Positions 10,288 to 22,328 of a DNA stretch of 64,000 bases are shown one piece after another (the stretch's first letter is position 1; the number at the start of each line of letters is the position of its first letter). The DNA comes from Amoebophrya sp. A120 (Eukaryota > Sar > Dinophyceae > Syndiniales > Amoebophryaceae), in NCBI GenBank assembly GCA_905178155.1, contig CAJINV010000009.1, positions 124,001 to 188,000 of the forward strand, given 5' to 3'. The notes below the pieces were generated by a model, which saw only the letters and a program-made list of their open reading frames with translations, did no database searches and had not been told where the DNA came from. Made by a program: the position numbers and the translations under genes.

Positions 10288-13200
10288 ATGATTTCTTCAG
10301 TCGTTCGCTTCATCCTTGTGCTGGTTCTGCACAACTCAGCGATGCTGACGTCTTTGTTGGCGCGGTTTTTGGGACAAGGGGTTTTCCCCAGCGGTTCTTG
10401 CACTGGTTTCAACGCTGTCCACCTGTACGTCGCGGCTGTGCAATCCCGGCTGCGGAACACCAAGATCAAATCTGGTCGTCATCGCGAAGATACGCGCAGT
10501 GCCATAGACAGTGAGGACATACGAAACAGGCCGACAGACAGCAAGGAAGAGGGTGCTGGTGCCAGATTCGTTGCGGCTCCCGAAGAGGTGGAAGACACAG
10601 TGGTTGCGCCTCCCGTCGACGTGGCTTCTAGTGCCACGACGTATGCCCGAGGGAAAGGGAATGATAACGAGGACGGACGTGGCTTAGTGCTGCGCGGCCA
10701 GACGTTGATGGGCGGCGGGACCACAGTGACGCACAGAAGAACTAAATCAAGAATAAAGCCGAGAATTCATTTTTTGCAGAAATGGAAAACGAAAAGGCAG
10801 AATTCGGTATCGGAACAGGATCAACAGGAAGGAGAAACTTCTTTGCCTTCGACCTCGTCGCCCAGAGCATCTGGCGCATCGAAGGACCATGAGGAAAAAC
10901 CTCGGATGATTGCCGACATTGAGAAAAGCCACCGCGAGGACCGTTCGTGGGAGAATCATTTACGACAACACAATGGGGGACAAAATCTTCTGCAAGTCAG
11001 TGCATCACGAAAAACACAAGGCAAACAGGCGCTCGCGAGACAAACTACACTCTTGCACGAGACCAAAGCTGTGCCTAGAATCGACGGGTACTGTTTGGGC
11101 GCCGATGACTTCTTGAACTGCCCCACGACCGGCCCGAAGGCGTCTGTAAGTTTTCGCTCTTCGCAAGATGATGGGCCGGAGATGCAAATCCAACGGCCTT
11201 CCTCGGCGGTCCGGTGCAGGACGAAGCAGACCTTCGACTTTGGGCCGCCGGCGGTTGAATCGCAATCGTCGCGGCCGCGCATGACCGTCCGGTTCGACGC
11301 GCGAAAGGTAAAGCCCGACGTGAACTTTCAAATTGCGTGGTTCGTCGCCCCACTGGACGATGATGGGCCGACGGGTCGGCCGTGGTGCGGCTACCGCTGG
11401 AAGCACGACCGAAACGGCGCATTTAAGTTCCGGACTGCCTCGTGTCTGCAACTTACTCTCGTGGACATGAACGGGAATGCCAACCCTCTCCAAGCAGGGC
11501 GCGCCGCCAGTGGGACCGCCGTTTTTCCCGAACTGGATAGGACGGGTCAGACGGGCGGCGCGATCCAGACGGCAGCGCACACCTGGCAGCTGGATCCCAG
11601 CACCACCGGCGAGCTACTGTTGGAAACGCGCACCGGTCTGCCGAACGACGACTTCGTGTTCAGCGAGGTATTCACGCCGGTAGATAATAAAAGCGATTCG
11701 CAGGAAGTGGTAGAGGCTACACCGTTTGGCGTGACGTTGTCGGGCCATGGCGCACCGTCGCCGACTGCCCCCGTTTATGCGGACTACTCGCTGCCCCGCG
11801 CATGGTTTTACGAAAAGATGAGACAGAACGGGGTGCAGATTGGGGTCTCGCTGTCCACGGGCTTTGTGCCGGTCCAGCAGGGTAGGTTCAGCCAGCGGAT
11901 CGGGGACCTGGCGGGGTCGAAACTTGCTCTGGGCCCCTTGCAGCTCTGGCACGCAAGGGTCGTGCAGGGCGAGGAGCCAAACCTGGTCATCGTCGACGGA
12001 AAATGCGTGCCGCGACAAACTCTTCCGACTTCCGACCAAACAAGCGTGGTCACGGAGGCTCCGTCTCTCGATGTTGCAGTCCCGATCACCAATCCTGTCA
12101 AGACCACCACCACACCTACTCCTACAATTCGTACTAGTACCCCCACCAACATTATCCCAGCCACCACAACAGTTCCCACCTCCAGCACCTCTACTTCTAC
12201 CGTCACTCCCACAGCCACAATTCTGCCCACGACAGCTACCGCCCCCATAACCACCCCCATGCCAACATCCAGCGCTACCGACAGCAGTACTAGTGCGAGC
12301 ACAAGCACAGCAGCGTCTGAATCCAACATGACCGCGACTGGTTCGTCGAATACCAGCACAGTAGCGCCGACGTCCTCTGACACCGAGATGAACACCCCTG
12401 CCGCCACAAGCACCAATGCGACGGGGACAATTATGAGCACCAGTGCCCCACCAGCGATCAACCGCCTTGAAGGAAACGCAAATCTTACCGATGGAGGCGT
12501 GCTGCCAGAAATAGCTGGGCACATAGGCCTCCCTGTAGTCTCTGCAATGGCCAACGCGAGTACAACTGGTGATTGTAGCGAGACCTGGGGGAAGTGCACC
12601 GATGCGGAGTGTTGTCAACTCGAAATGGAGCATTGCGTGCGAGATGTGAAGAACGAAAGCGAAAGACTCTGCGTGCCGGACGAATTAATGTTAGAGTACT
12701 TCGCGAATGCAACCAATGAAGACAAGCTACTGAAATGAAAATCGGTCTTCGATCAGCAGCACACGATTTTGCGTAAGTTTTCGCATACATTTCTGCATTT
12801 TTATGTGCATGAGGCCTGTGAGAACCGACACGGATTGCATTCTTCTGAGTTCATGTCTGTAGATCTTTCGTTGTTGCGCGACTGGCGAGTAAAGCTGAAA
12901 TCAAAAGGAAAACTGCGCACTGTTGCTCGCTGAACGAGCGGCGATTTTCAACTGCATACAACTTGCCAGCGCCGCCGGAAGAGGCCGGAATGCTGCACTC
13001 CCCTTCTGCCTTGCGTAGCGCTATCGTGCCACGAGGGTCGGAGTCCGGCAACGTGCGCACACTCCTCCTGGTTGCGGCCGCGGTGGTCCTGATCGCCGGA
13101 ATGGTATATCTGTTGCTTCACTGTCTTTACGGCACTGACCGTCATTCCGCGGCCGCCTGGTCGTTGAGCGACGCCGAGGACGCCGAGGTGATGGCCGAGT

Positions 13201-13928
13201 CTTCATCCGACTATCACTCCTACGATCCGTCGACGGGAGGTTCCGCGGCCTCGTCGAAACAAGCTGCTCTCGGGGAGCAGACGAGCAAAAGAACCGATCA
13301 TGGGGATAAGCACAAATCGGACAAGCAAGCAGAAGCACTGCAGGAGCAACTTGCACAGGATTCTGCATCTTCATCTTCCGCTCTTCCGCAGTCTCCGCCT
13401 GTTCCTTCGCCAGAGCAGGGTTCCCCTGGACAACCAGACGCGGCGAGAAAGAAGAAGCTGAAAGGCAAGCGCCAAGCAGAAGGAGGTCCAGGAGGCACGG
13501 AAGCCAGCTCTGCCGGAACCCGAATCGGTTCAGTGAAAAGGAGCCAACGTGGTGCACAGCAACTCGTTCCGGCAATTCCAGCCGTCGCAGACAGCAACCC
13601 AAAACCTCGGTTCTGGGACAGGTTCCGGAGGAACCGGTCCAAGACTCCACCTCCAGCACCTAGTGTTAAAGCGACCACGCCTCCGGTGGTCCCGACGCCC
13701 ACGCCGATGCTCACAAACTTGCTACAGCGGGCGAAGCTTGTTCGGCCTGCGGCGAGCCCCCAAACGCAACAGGGTGCTGAGGTGAACTCGTATCCAGGTA
13801 AACAGGAGCGGAGCCCGAGCGGCGCCGCGCTGTCGCAGGTGGACTGGGAGAGCCAACTGCGACAAACCGATCAAGTAGGAACTAGTAATCTCTCTTTCCT
13901 AGCCGATCAGCTGGAGGATAAGCTTTAG
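10288..13928 (+). CDS. Mucin-like single-pass surface protein, two exons
   Basis: Exons 10288-12727 and 12964-13928 give 1134 aa after removing the element at 12728-12958. ATG 10288 starts a signal peptide (VVRFILVLVL core). A folded-looking region without a recognised family lies at about 265-490 (starts GYCLGADDF, contains WCGYRWKHDR). A Thr/Ser/Pro mucin-like stretch follows at about 605-720. At about 760-800 is a Cys module (CSETWGKC, ECCQLEMEHC) resembling those in the next gene. Exon 2 supplies the only downstream membrane segment, about 843-866 (LLLVAAAVVLIAGMVYLLL), and a Ser/Pro/Lys-rich tail. Without the join, the first part would have no membrane anchor and the second no signal or ectodomain, so the fused form matches the neighbours far better. 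The Thr/Ser region is a likely O-glycosylation zone (inference). Confidence 0.65.
12728..12958 (+). mobile_element. Diverged intron-like element D2
   Basis: 5' end TACTGAAATGAAAATCGG and inverted 3' end TATGCAGTTGAAAATCGC share TGAAAATCG at the same offset, with more matches further in. Flanks are caagc (12723-12727) and caact (12959-12963), 3 of 5 matching. Removal with one flank joins EDK to LPAPPEE in frame. The element carries the stop codon that would otherwise end the upstream frame at 12738. Confidence 0.65.
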
Positions 13929-14670
13929 CCTTAACATTTTTTACCTGCATGGATAGGTAGCGCTACAAACAAGAGAGAAACACTTTGGAGTCCTGTTCTT
14001 TGTATACTTTTTCTGGATCGGCGGGCTTGTATCGAGACCGCTTTCATCAGAAACTCCTGAGCCATACGCCTAATTTTTCATAATCATAAGCGTATGGACA
14101 TGGAGTCCCGTGCTGTGTTTTTCGCTTCCAATCGTTCGACTCACTGAACAAAGAAAAAGCAGTGCTGAGATACGTGTTTAGTACAAGTCTTCAACCCACC
14201 TGTGGCAATTTTTGCTCTGTTCTCTCGTGATCTCAGCTACTTTTGTAAAGTCAGCAAAATTCCTGCGAGCTCTTGTGTATTTCGTTCATCAGAATGCCCA
14301 TGTACACACTACGTGTGCCAGACCGTCGGGCATCACAACGACGTGTAGCCCACTAATCATGCGTTTTTCGTGCGTATTCGTAGTCGTACTTGACATGTAG
14401 TACGAAGACGTCGTAGAATGTGAGTTCGTAGTAGGTTGTCCTTTCACTTCTGTACTAGTGCTAGGCTCTTCCACCACGGCGAAGGGTTCCCACGTCAAAC
14501 CAAGCTTCGAGCCATTCGCATATTGTTCAAGATTCAGATTGAATACAGGTCTGCGATTCCCAGTGGAAGCGGAATTTTCTGAGACGTCCTGCAGTTGTCC
14601 CTTTCGTAAGTTCCTCAATCTGTTTCCACTTTGATAAGAAACAGAACAATCACTTTGAAGCTGCGCTATC
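13929..14670. other. Intergenic, no gene seen
   Basis: About 740 bp without a supported gene. It leads into the pyrimidine tract before ATG 14713. Confidence 0.5.
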
Positions 14671-14700
14671 ACCTTTCCTTTCCCCATTACTTTCATCTAG
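14671..14700 (+). promoter_or_regulatory. Pyrimidine tract and AG, probable trans-splice acceptor
   Basis: A strongly pyrimidine-rich 30-base run ends in TAG at 14700, 12 bases before ATG 14713. Dinoflagellate mRNAs are known to receive a spliced leader at such sites; use here is inferred. Confidence 0.45.
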
Positions 14701-14712
14701 AAACGATATCAA

Positions 14713-17144
14713 ATGATGGAAGTGGGCAGCAGGAGCGGCATCATCGTGTTTCGGCGCGGCAACAGGCTAGTTGCTACTTCCCTGTGGTCCGCGCTCGTAA
14801 CAGTTCATGTCGCCGCTCTGAGCTTCGAGAAGGTGATGAAGCACAAACAGCGCACGATCTTAAAGACCACGGAAGCGGGGCGGTCGGCTGGGAAGAATTT
14901 GAACCCGAAACTGCATCGCGGCCGGGCCTCCGTGGAGGATGGTGGTGTTCCTGAAAACTTCGTGAACGAGACGTCCGCTTTCGTGCAAGTTGGTCTTAAG
15001 AGGAGCTGCGGCGCTATGTGCGGCGATTCGGAGGAGGCGCTCAACGACGGCACTCTTGCAACGTCGCAGCTCGGGGGGCCGGCCTGGTTTCTGGAGAACG
15101 AGGCTATGATTCTGGATCCAGCGGGGCTGGGCAGCAACGGAGACGGTTGCGCTTTCACGTTCATGAGCTGCCAGAACGAACGGTGCTGTGCCTCCGCGCT
15201 GGACGCGTGCGTTGTCGTTTTCGATGCGTATTTTGCGATGTGCGTCCCTCACAAAGACGCGACCTACGCGTGGGTCTTCGACAAGGACACAAACCCGGCG
15301 TATCGCCAACTGTTCAAGAGCGACGGCGACATCCCTCCGACGATTTCGGAAAACACGTGCACGGACGGCTTTTTCGCCAAGGACTGCGACCAAACGCAGA
15401 ACCGGTGCTGCCTGGAGAACGCCGGAGTCTACTGCTACCAGGCCGACGCAGCAGCCAATCTTCCCTTCACCGCGATGTGCCGTCCCGCCTGCGGACAGGA
15501 CAACTTCCCCTGCGCTGGATGTGTGAGCCCGGAGTGTGGTACCTCTGGCGCTCCAACTCCCGCACCCGAAGGTCCGGGGCCCTCGCCGCCCTCGCCAAAT
15601 CCTTCACCATCCGGAGGTGGTACTGGCACCGGTTCCTCAGAAGCCGCAGACTGTGCTGACGACAAAAGCGGGGAAAGTTGTCTCGAGAAAAGCTGCTGCG
15701 CAGGACTGACGTGCCACAAAAAAAATGAGTATTGGAGTGCTTGCAGTGCGGCCACCAACTGCTGCACCTTCGTCCAGCAAATTGGGGAAGACGTGAATGA
15801 CTGGGAGTGCTGTACTCCTGAGCTGCTGGAACAAGCCAATTTAGCTGGTGCTGGTGCGGTCGAGGAAGTTCAATGCGGCAGCAATTCCACCGCATCCCCC
15901 TGGCCGATGGAGGCATCGAGCGGTACGGAGTTTCGTCTGCAAGTCGGCCAGGACCCATTTGCCACGAGTACACTACCGAGCGTGCTGACACATCCGGGAA
16001 CTGACACGTACGGGCACATCGACAAACTGGTTTGGGACCAGAAGTTTGGTCTTTCTCATTACTGGGATTGCTGTACCATGCCTGGGTGTGCAAAAATTGG
16101 CGATGGCCACCTGAAAGTTGCGAATCCGAGCTTCGCACCGTATGCCCCAACCGACGCGGAAAAAAGCGCCTACGGGGAAAAGCTGTGGGTTACCGCAGCT
16201 GCCTCGGATTTCTTGCGACAACTGGAAATCGAGGACCTCGATCCGGCTCGGCATCCGGACCCCCGCCCGTACTGCTTCATGGTGCGCTACCGCGACTCGC
16301 TCGGGGGCGAAGACTTCAACGTGATGGTGCGGGTGACCAACAGTTGTCAGGGAGATGCAAACCCGCTCTTTATCACATTGGAAAGTAGAGTTGTCTCGAA
16401 CCCAGAACAAGATAGAAGCAAAGGTTTTCCATGCGAAGCTTCGCCGGTGAATCTTGAATGTTCATCTTGCATGTAGCAGCACATGCAGGCTGAGTAGTCT
16501 TCAATTGTTCAGAGGAGCATAGAATTGAAGTAGAAATGCGTGGCGTAGATGTAGAAGCCGTAGACAGAGGAGCAGAAGGTGCAGGATTTGCAATGTAACA
16601 GGTTTCGTGCGCGTTTGGGCTCTGAACAGAAAACAAGTTTGCATTTGGAACGTCCACCTTTGCGATGCTAAAAATGCTGAAGTTTGTCAAGTACGACTTT
16701 GGGTCCGGGGCGCTTTCTAGTTGCATACTGTGCAAAGCGCCGTACCGGCACCTGGACATTGCAGCGCCGGGCTTCGATACTGAGGCAGCCAGTTCAGCTC
16801 GTTATGAGTACGGGTGCGAGTGCAAGCAGAAACTGAACCCCTTTCAGAAAGGGTATTTCGACTCCGAGGATCAGTCGCTGAGCGAGCAAGAGCGCATCAA
16901 ACTCGCGTTCAAGATGATGACCATTCAAGATTTGGCGTTGTACGGCTACGTCAAAGACGGCGAAATCAAGGACACTGCCAAAGAAATCTGCGAGGAGCTG
17001 AGCAGCAGAAAGCACAATGACATGCCAAGCGGTGCCTCGTTTCAGGCTGGGTGCCTGAACTTCCTGAACTGGGGCTGGCCCAACACAGGACCCGGAAACA
17101 ATGCTTGGAAGAATGACCCGGGCGAGGGCGACTGGAGAGACTAA
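14713..17144 (+). CDS. Secreted GH45-type endoglucanase with cellulose-binding-like modules, two exons
   Basis: Exons 14713-16370 and 16733-17144 give 689 aa. An N-terminal hydrophobic segment (about 20-36) is the signal peptide. Three Cys modules with a C-x5-C...aromatic-x2-C pattern follow (about 140-180, 215-262, 313-345). The third, CCAGLTCHKKNEYWSAC, closely resembles fungal family 1 cellulose-binding modules. A Pro/Gly/Ser linker sits at about 276-312. The catalytic part starts at about 445: HYWDCC-x-MPGC matches the GH45 TRYWDCC signature, with the first residues changed. YCFMVRYRD and VMVRVTNSC follow; exon 2 gives HLDIAAPGFD and GCLNFLNWGWPN, which match the GH45 HFDLQIPGGG and GCxWRFDWF regions. 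GH45 enzymes hydrolyse beta-1,4-glucan. The intron falls inside the catalytic domain, so both exons are needed. The nucleophile and acid Asp residues were not assigned with certainty. Confidence 0.7.
16371..16727 (+). mobile_element. Diverged intron-like element D3 inside the GH45 domain
   Basis: Begins TATCACATTGGAAAG; inverted 3' end reads TATGCAACTAGAAAG (10 of 15 positions match). Flanks are ctctt (16366-16370) and ctgtg (16728-16732), 3 of 5. Removal with one flank gives DANPLF-KAPYRHLDI in frame, continuing the GH45 fold. The element has no GT-AG pair at these borders. Confidence 0.6.
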
Positions 17145-17253
17145 GGATCAAAAATCAGCCACCTCAGAAGGTCCGTGATTGTTGTAATATGGTAGTGCAC
17201 TGAGAAAATATAAATAAAGTTTCAGACTGTTTTTGTTTCTGTCCATAGAAATC

Positions 17254-18752
17254 ATGGGACATGCTTTGCGTCTCTCGCGCAAAAAAGGGAAGCAAGCTTT
17301 AGCAGAGCCCGATGCTGTTCTTTCGCATTGGATGTTCAGAAACAGTGATATTCAAGACTTGCTATGCACTGACGACCATGATGATCACGGTACCTGGAGG
17401 TGACTGACAATTCCTTCTGCATACGCGCGAGCCCAATGACGACTGTACAGCGACACCGACCTGGAACAACCCGTATGCCGAAGGCGCGGTCCTTTTCGAC
17501 TGGGATGGCAAGTGCACTCCCGAGTTTGAACGGCGACTCGCTTGTGATACGCTGAAAGAGCCGACGAACTACGATGACGTCGACCAGCAAGTCTGGGAGA
17601 TTATCGCGTGCAAACATGTATGTCAAGGTCAGGGAAAAACAAACAAAAAGAACAAAAACGAAAAACTGCATGTAAATGATTGCAATTGTAGTTTTGTCAC
17701 GGTTTGCCGTTCCTTCTTGCGTGCGCAAGCAGCCTCTTCGTTTGTTGATTATATCCATGTCTCGACAATATTTGAAACAAAGACACCGTAGATACTGCGC
17801 GATCTTGGATTCTTTATATTGATGTATCTTTGACCGAAAAGACAGTGCCACCCAACAACAACAGGAGTGCTTTCTCACCAGATACAGTTCTGAATGTGCT
17901 CAGGACTACTCTCTAGTGCGTTAGTTTGCTGGGAGTGGGAAGTCAACAAGCCCATGTATTCGTTGCATATGCTTCCCCAGATACGACCCTGACTAGATTT
18001 TTGCATTGCATAGCGTCTTCGTCTCTGCCGTTTTAGCTCGGGCACGTCGGAAGCGGTAACGACCAAAATGGTCTGGGGGGACGAGGCTTTATGACTTTGT
18101 GCGTTTCAATCGATGCGAACCAAGATGAGAATGACATCGATTGGCTTCTGGACTTGTTGGTTCAGTTTTTCTAGTTTTCATATTTTCTATACCTACCTAC
18201 CTTTTTCTAACAAACCACATACATCTGAAAGTTGTTCATTCATTTTGTGCATTGATCGATACCTTTAGCTACCCCAAGTGAAAGTGCCATATCTGCCGAA
18301 ATACAAGAAGTATCAAGATAAGGTTAAAGAAAAAGACGTTTCATCAAGTACTTGGAGTGTTTAGCGTTTCCCTCATCATTCAGTATTTGGCCTGCACCTT
18401 TTGTTTGATGTCGATCCCCATCAAGCAGTGGACCGCTAATAATTGCCTCGACACCCCAAGTCGCTCCGAATCCAACTGCGTTGAAAGCCTCTGTGCTTTT
18501 ACACATGGAATCAAATACACGCGAGTAAATGATTAAGTACATACATGTCTGTTGTGTTTTTCGCCTGTTCTCTACTGCATTTACACTTCGTTTTCACCGT
18601 CGTTGACAGCATCGAAGGGCCTTATTCAGCAGCTCGGCGCGGTCAGATCGCCACTGCTGCGGCCTGTTGTCATTGTCGAACTTATACTCGTCTCGAGAGA
18701 TTTCGAAAATCGTATTTGGCTGCCAGAGGAGAGTGAATCGAATCGTGCTTGA
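17254..18752 (+). CDS. Five-exon gene of unknown function
   Basis: Exons 17254-17389, 17451-17617, 18037-18159, 18269-18347 and 18610-18752 join with consistent phases to 215 aa. Donors are GTACCT, GTATGT, GTTCAG and GTACTT; acceptors are TACAG, TTTAG, TTTAG and GACAG. Visible protein-like stretches include AVLFDWDGKCTPEFERRLAC, GFMTLCVSIDANQDENDIDW, VKVPYLPKYKKYQDK and PVVIVELILVSRDFENRIW. No family recognised. The first intron would be only 61 bases and is the least certain join; the first exon or start could differ. It follows the cellulase gene by 109 bases but shares no obvious theme with it. Confidence 0.45.
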
Positions 18753-19243
18753 AGACAGTCGAGAGTCGAACTGTCCCTGAATCCAAGGTAAAACAACATG
18801 ATGGTGGAAACGGAAATCCATCGAATAAAATTCGTGCGTTTCGTGACAAGTATGGATGATGTCGGACGAGCACGCCCACAGGAGAAAAGAAAAAAAACAG
18901 TTTTTGACGGAATAACGCTAACAAGAAAATAACCTGTCAAAAGTATAGCAAGAACTTCAAAGACTAATGGTCGCTGCGAGCGGCTGCACGCCATTCGGGC
19001 GGTCTCGCCGCTTCGGGGTTCATCTTCTCTTTGGCCGGGATAGGTGGTAAACGTTCAGCTCAGGCTACAGCAGAACCGCAACGAAAAGAACGTCCCTGCA
19101 CCAGCGTGAAGGGTCCGAGAAGCAGCGGAAATAAGTACATTCCCGCACTCCACGTAGGATCACGAAAAGCCTGTGCGCAACGGTAAAGACAGTCAGGAGA
19201 AGCAAGTGTCGCACTGGCCGACCGCTGCTTTTGCGAGAACAAG
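18753..19243. other. Intergenic / 5' leader of RSP3, no gene seen
   Basis: 490 bp. The frame of RSP3 stays open back to about 19190 behind an ACAG, so an extra 5' exon is possible but not needed for homology. Confidence 0.4.
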
Positions 19244-21280
19244 ATGGTGAATCAACAGGACCAGCAGCTCTACCGGGAGGAACCACCCGAAGATGGTTCA
19301 TTTTTCGCGAATATCCACCAGGACAAGCGAGTACTTATTTTGATTCCAGCATTTTTTCCAAAATGTCAATGTGATCATGTTCAGGGCTTTTTTGATTGCT
19401 ATGTGTGATGTTGTTTTAGCTGGGATACGCGATCAGGAACGCCTTGGCTTCCCGCATGCGACCGGCCTTGGCTTCCCGCATGCGCGTGATTGAATGTCAC
19501 CGTTCTTCTTCTTACCAATAAATGTGGTCGTCTTGTTGATTGATTCTAGCAGTCCATGCGACAGCTACCACCGTCTGTATGTCAGGTATATCGGGGAAGT
19601 ACGTATGCCAACGGCAGACCGGGAGCAGGACCACAGAGAAGTCCAAAGCGAGTAAAAAAGAGAACAGAGCCCGAAGCTGCAAATCCATTTTCTATCGACC
19701 TGCCGAAGCCAGAAAGAATCCCCGTCGACTTGCTCAGGTAATGAAACAACTAAACCGTAGTTTCGTTTGCCGTAATGCATATGCATTGTGCGATCGATTT
19801 CGATTCCGCTCGTTGATCCTGTTTCGACCTGTATCCTTTTTGACGATTTCCTGGATTAAGATTCAATTTTCAAACATTTTCACAGCCATCTCGTGGAACC
19901 CCGGCCCCAGCTGCACCATGCCTCGGAGAGCTCACAGACAGATAATTTCAAGCCCCGGCCGCCAGAGCCGAAGTTCGTCCCAAAAAAGACCGGGGTGGAC
20001 GCGGCAACACACATACCGGAGGGAGAGCTTTTCAAATTTGACACCGAAATCGAGCCCGTGCTAAATGTACACAAGATCATTGTTTTCATGTGAATTCGAT
20101 TTGAATAACCGCGTGTGTTCGGCGCATCCGTATATTCATGCTCATGCTCCTTTGATGTTAGTATCGTACAGTTGAAATAAAGACACTTTTCAATTTCGTT
20201 TGGAATGGATGCTTCTCTCACGAAATGCAGGTCCTGGTTACAAAAACGATTGAACAAGCTGTAATGGAAGTGGAGGAGGAGCTCGAAATGCAAGCAATGA
20301 CGGCGTACAAGTCATCCTGGCTCGAGGATTGCAGAATACGCCGCGAAGAGGAGCTTGCCGAAGTAGAAGCCGAGAGGGCGCGGTAAGAAATCGTTCGATA
20401 TTTTTGTGTGAGCTGGTGTGACATAATGAATTTCGAATTCGATATAGGAGGGGATGATTTTCTCACGAACACGAATAAAGGTCGTAGCTACAAACATACA
20501 CCTTGCTTCTCGCACTCAACTACACAGCATGGCTGCCACCGAGCGGCTCAAGCGAAAGAGGATAGCGGCCCGGGAGAGCGAGTTGCGCAAGAAAATTCTC
20601 TGCCAATACGCCTCCAAGCGGTATCTTTCGGGATTGTGCTCCGGTGCCCTGGAGAGTGTGCAGGCCGACCACGGGCTTTTTCCTGCTGCAGAGAGAAGAA
20701 TCATCGCCGCCGAGTTTCTGCCTTGGGTACCTACTAGGGATATTCTGTAACTTGTTGTTTTTTCCAATGCCAAGAAGAAGCTTGCTCCACATTGTTTTTC
20801 CAATGACGGCGTATAGCCTTTTGAATTCCTGAACCTGATGCGAGATCGTTTCGGCTTTGAAGAAGACCCATAGCAACAGATTTAAAGAGGCTTATTGTGG
20901 CGCGCGTCATATTTTTGAAAAAAGACCGTGCGGCACTTTATCACTGCCGACGAGTACATGTAAAATGATGAACCTCTACCTGGAATAAACGCAAAGTGAA
21001 ATAAGAAACTCGACAAACATCAAAGGTGCTTACCCAGACGACCAAGAAGCTCGCGGACTGCAAAAGGAACGACGCGATCGTCAGTGACCTCGTGCGCACC
21101 AATTGCATGGAGCGCTTCACAAGCAGGAAAAAAGTCCTTACCGAGCTCGAGCAGAAGCAGGCGGAGCTCGACCAAGCCGAGCTGGCCCGGCGGGAGGAGG
21201 AGCGCAGGTATGTGCCACCGCCAGACCCGGTTGATGAGGAGAAACCCGATGAAGAGGAGGAAGCAGCGGCGGATGAGTAA
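19244..21280 (+). CDS. RSP3: Radial spoke protein 3
   Basis: Six exons: 19244-19330, 19586-19737, 19886-20066, 20231-20382, 20528-20726, 21026-21280; 341 aa. RSP3 anchors the radial spoke to axonemal doublets, dimerises in the stalk and binds PKA as an anchoring protein. The family is recognised by NIHQDKRVYRGSTYA near the start, SQTDNFKPRPPEPKFVPKKT then GVDAATHIPEGELFKFD, the helix TIEQAVMEVEEELEM, a charged coiled coil (RIRREEELAEVEAERAR) and AAEFLPWVLTQT. The exon 2 acceptor at 19585 was chosen because it gives the conserved join KR-VYRG; an upstream AG at 19549 would add residues without homology. Donors are GTACTT, GTAATG, GTACAC, GTAAGA and GTACCT. The acidic C-terminus (DEEKPDEEEEAAADE) is clipped compared with some homologues. 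Indicates a motile 9+2 flagellum with radial spokes. Confidence 0.92.
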
Positions 21281-22260
21281 AGAATAGGTCTGCAAGAAGA
21301 AGAAGAAGAACCATCAAATCCTCGGTCGGTGCGACGCAGAAACTAATCGCAGTTTTTGTTGTGCCTCGTCCGCGGGGGAAATGAAAGACATGCAGATAAA
21401 GCCGTTGCCTGCATTGCCATGCGGCCGAATCAAATAAAGTCTCATTGTTGCGATTGATACAAGGAAGGTAGAAGCACGATAAATAACGATAACCCTTAAC
21501 AATTTGATACAAGAGTTTGTTGCTAATTGATACAGTCACTGAGCAGACGTTGCTGTCTGTAAAGCGAGAAATCTTGAGTAAAGTTTGTCAACGAAAAATA
21601 CCGGTGGGCAGGCGTCGTCCTAGCAGGTTGGTATTGGCGTCGAGAAGAGTGAGCGCGTTCTGCTCGACGGACGATTACAGAGCTTTTGAAAAATCCACAC
21701 TTCACACCGAAAATGAAATGTACAAAAAGAAAAAACACGACACAAATGAAAGCTTTCGATGTAAATGGAGCGTTTCTACTTCATCCTACACAGCAGTTTA
21801 CAGGAAATGTCTAAAGGAGACTAAAAGAACGAAGTTTCCTGCCCTTCATGATTCCCGTGTTTTCTTTCTGCCAGCCACTTGGCTTCCATACCCAAAGGTG
21901 AGTGCGAACAGGTTTGTCCGGGAATTTCGTTCCGTTTTCGGTCTCGTCGGAAAAAAAAATCGTTGGTTGATTATGTTTTGCGTCCTGGTAGTTCAAGTTC
22001 TCTCCAGTTTTGAGAGAGAAATACGAGCCAAAATGTGAGACGTGCAAAATTGTATACAGCCTTTAGGGAAGAGTTTCACACACACACTGACCTCACGTAA
22101 TCCTCTTGCAAAGCACAGCCGCTGTCAGCGCAGCGCTCCTAGTCACTTCTTGTGACAGGCAAGCTTTCCTGCTTTGCCACGTCGGAACAAAAAATCAGTG
22201 TGGTCAAACTCGCGAGAGAAAACCAAACGCGTTGGTGAACGGAAAAAAGCTATATCAAAA
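21281..22260. other. Intergenic, no gene seen
   Basis: About 1 kb. A 173-codon open frame from 21517 begins at TTG and has no recognisable content. A GTGAGT donor-like site at 21899 suggests that an unrecognised exon cannot be excluded. Confidence 0.4.
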
Positions 22261-22286
22261 TGTCGTCTTGTTATTCTTTCCTCTAG
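22261..22286 (+). promoter_or_regulatory. Pyrimidine tract and AG, probable trans-splice acceptor
   Basis: A T/C-rich run ends CTCTAG at 22286, 42 bases before ATG 22329, the first ATG after it. Confidence 0.4.
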
Positions 22287-22328
22287 GGAGCGCGGTCTCG
22301 CCGCGGTGTTCTTGATCACTCTAAAAGA

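Noticed and set aside
17145-17450. Extension of the cellulase into the next exons
   Set aside because: No donor precedes the stop at 17144 and no element-like ends were found; a separate ATG at 17254 gives a consistent five-exon gene.
21517-22038. 173-codon frame between RSP3 and the coiled-coil gene
   Set aside because: TTG start, no domain, and composition unlike nearby exons; an exon with a GTGAGT donor remains possible.
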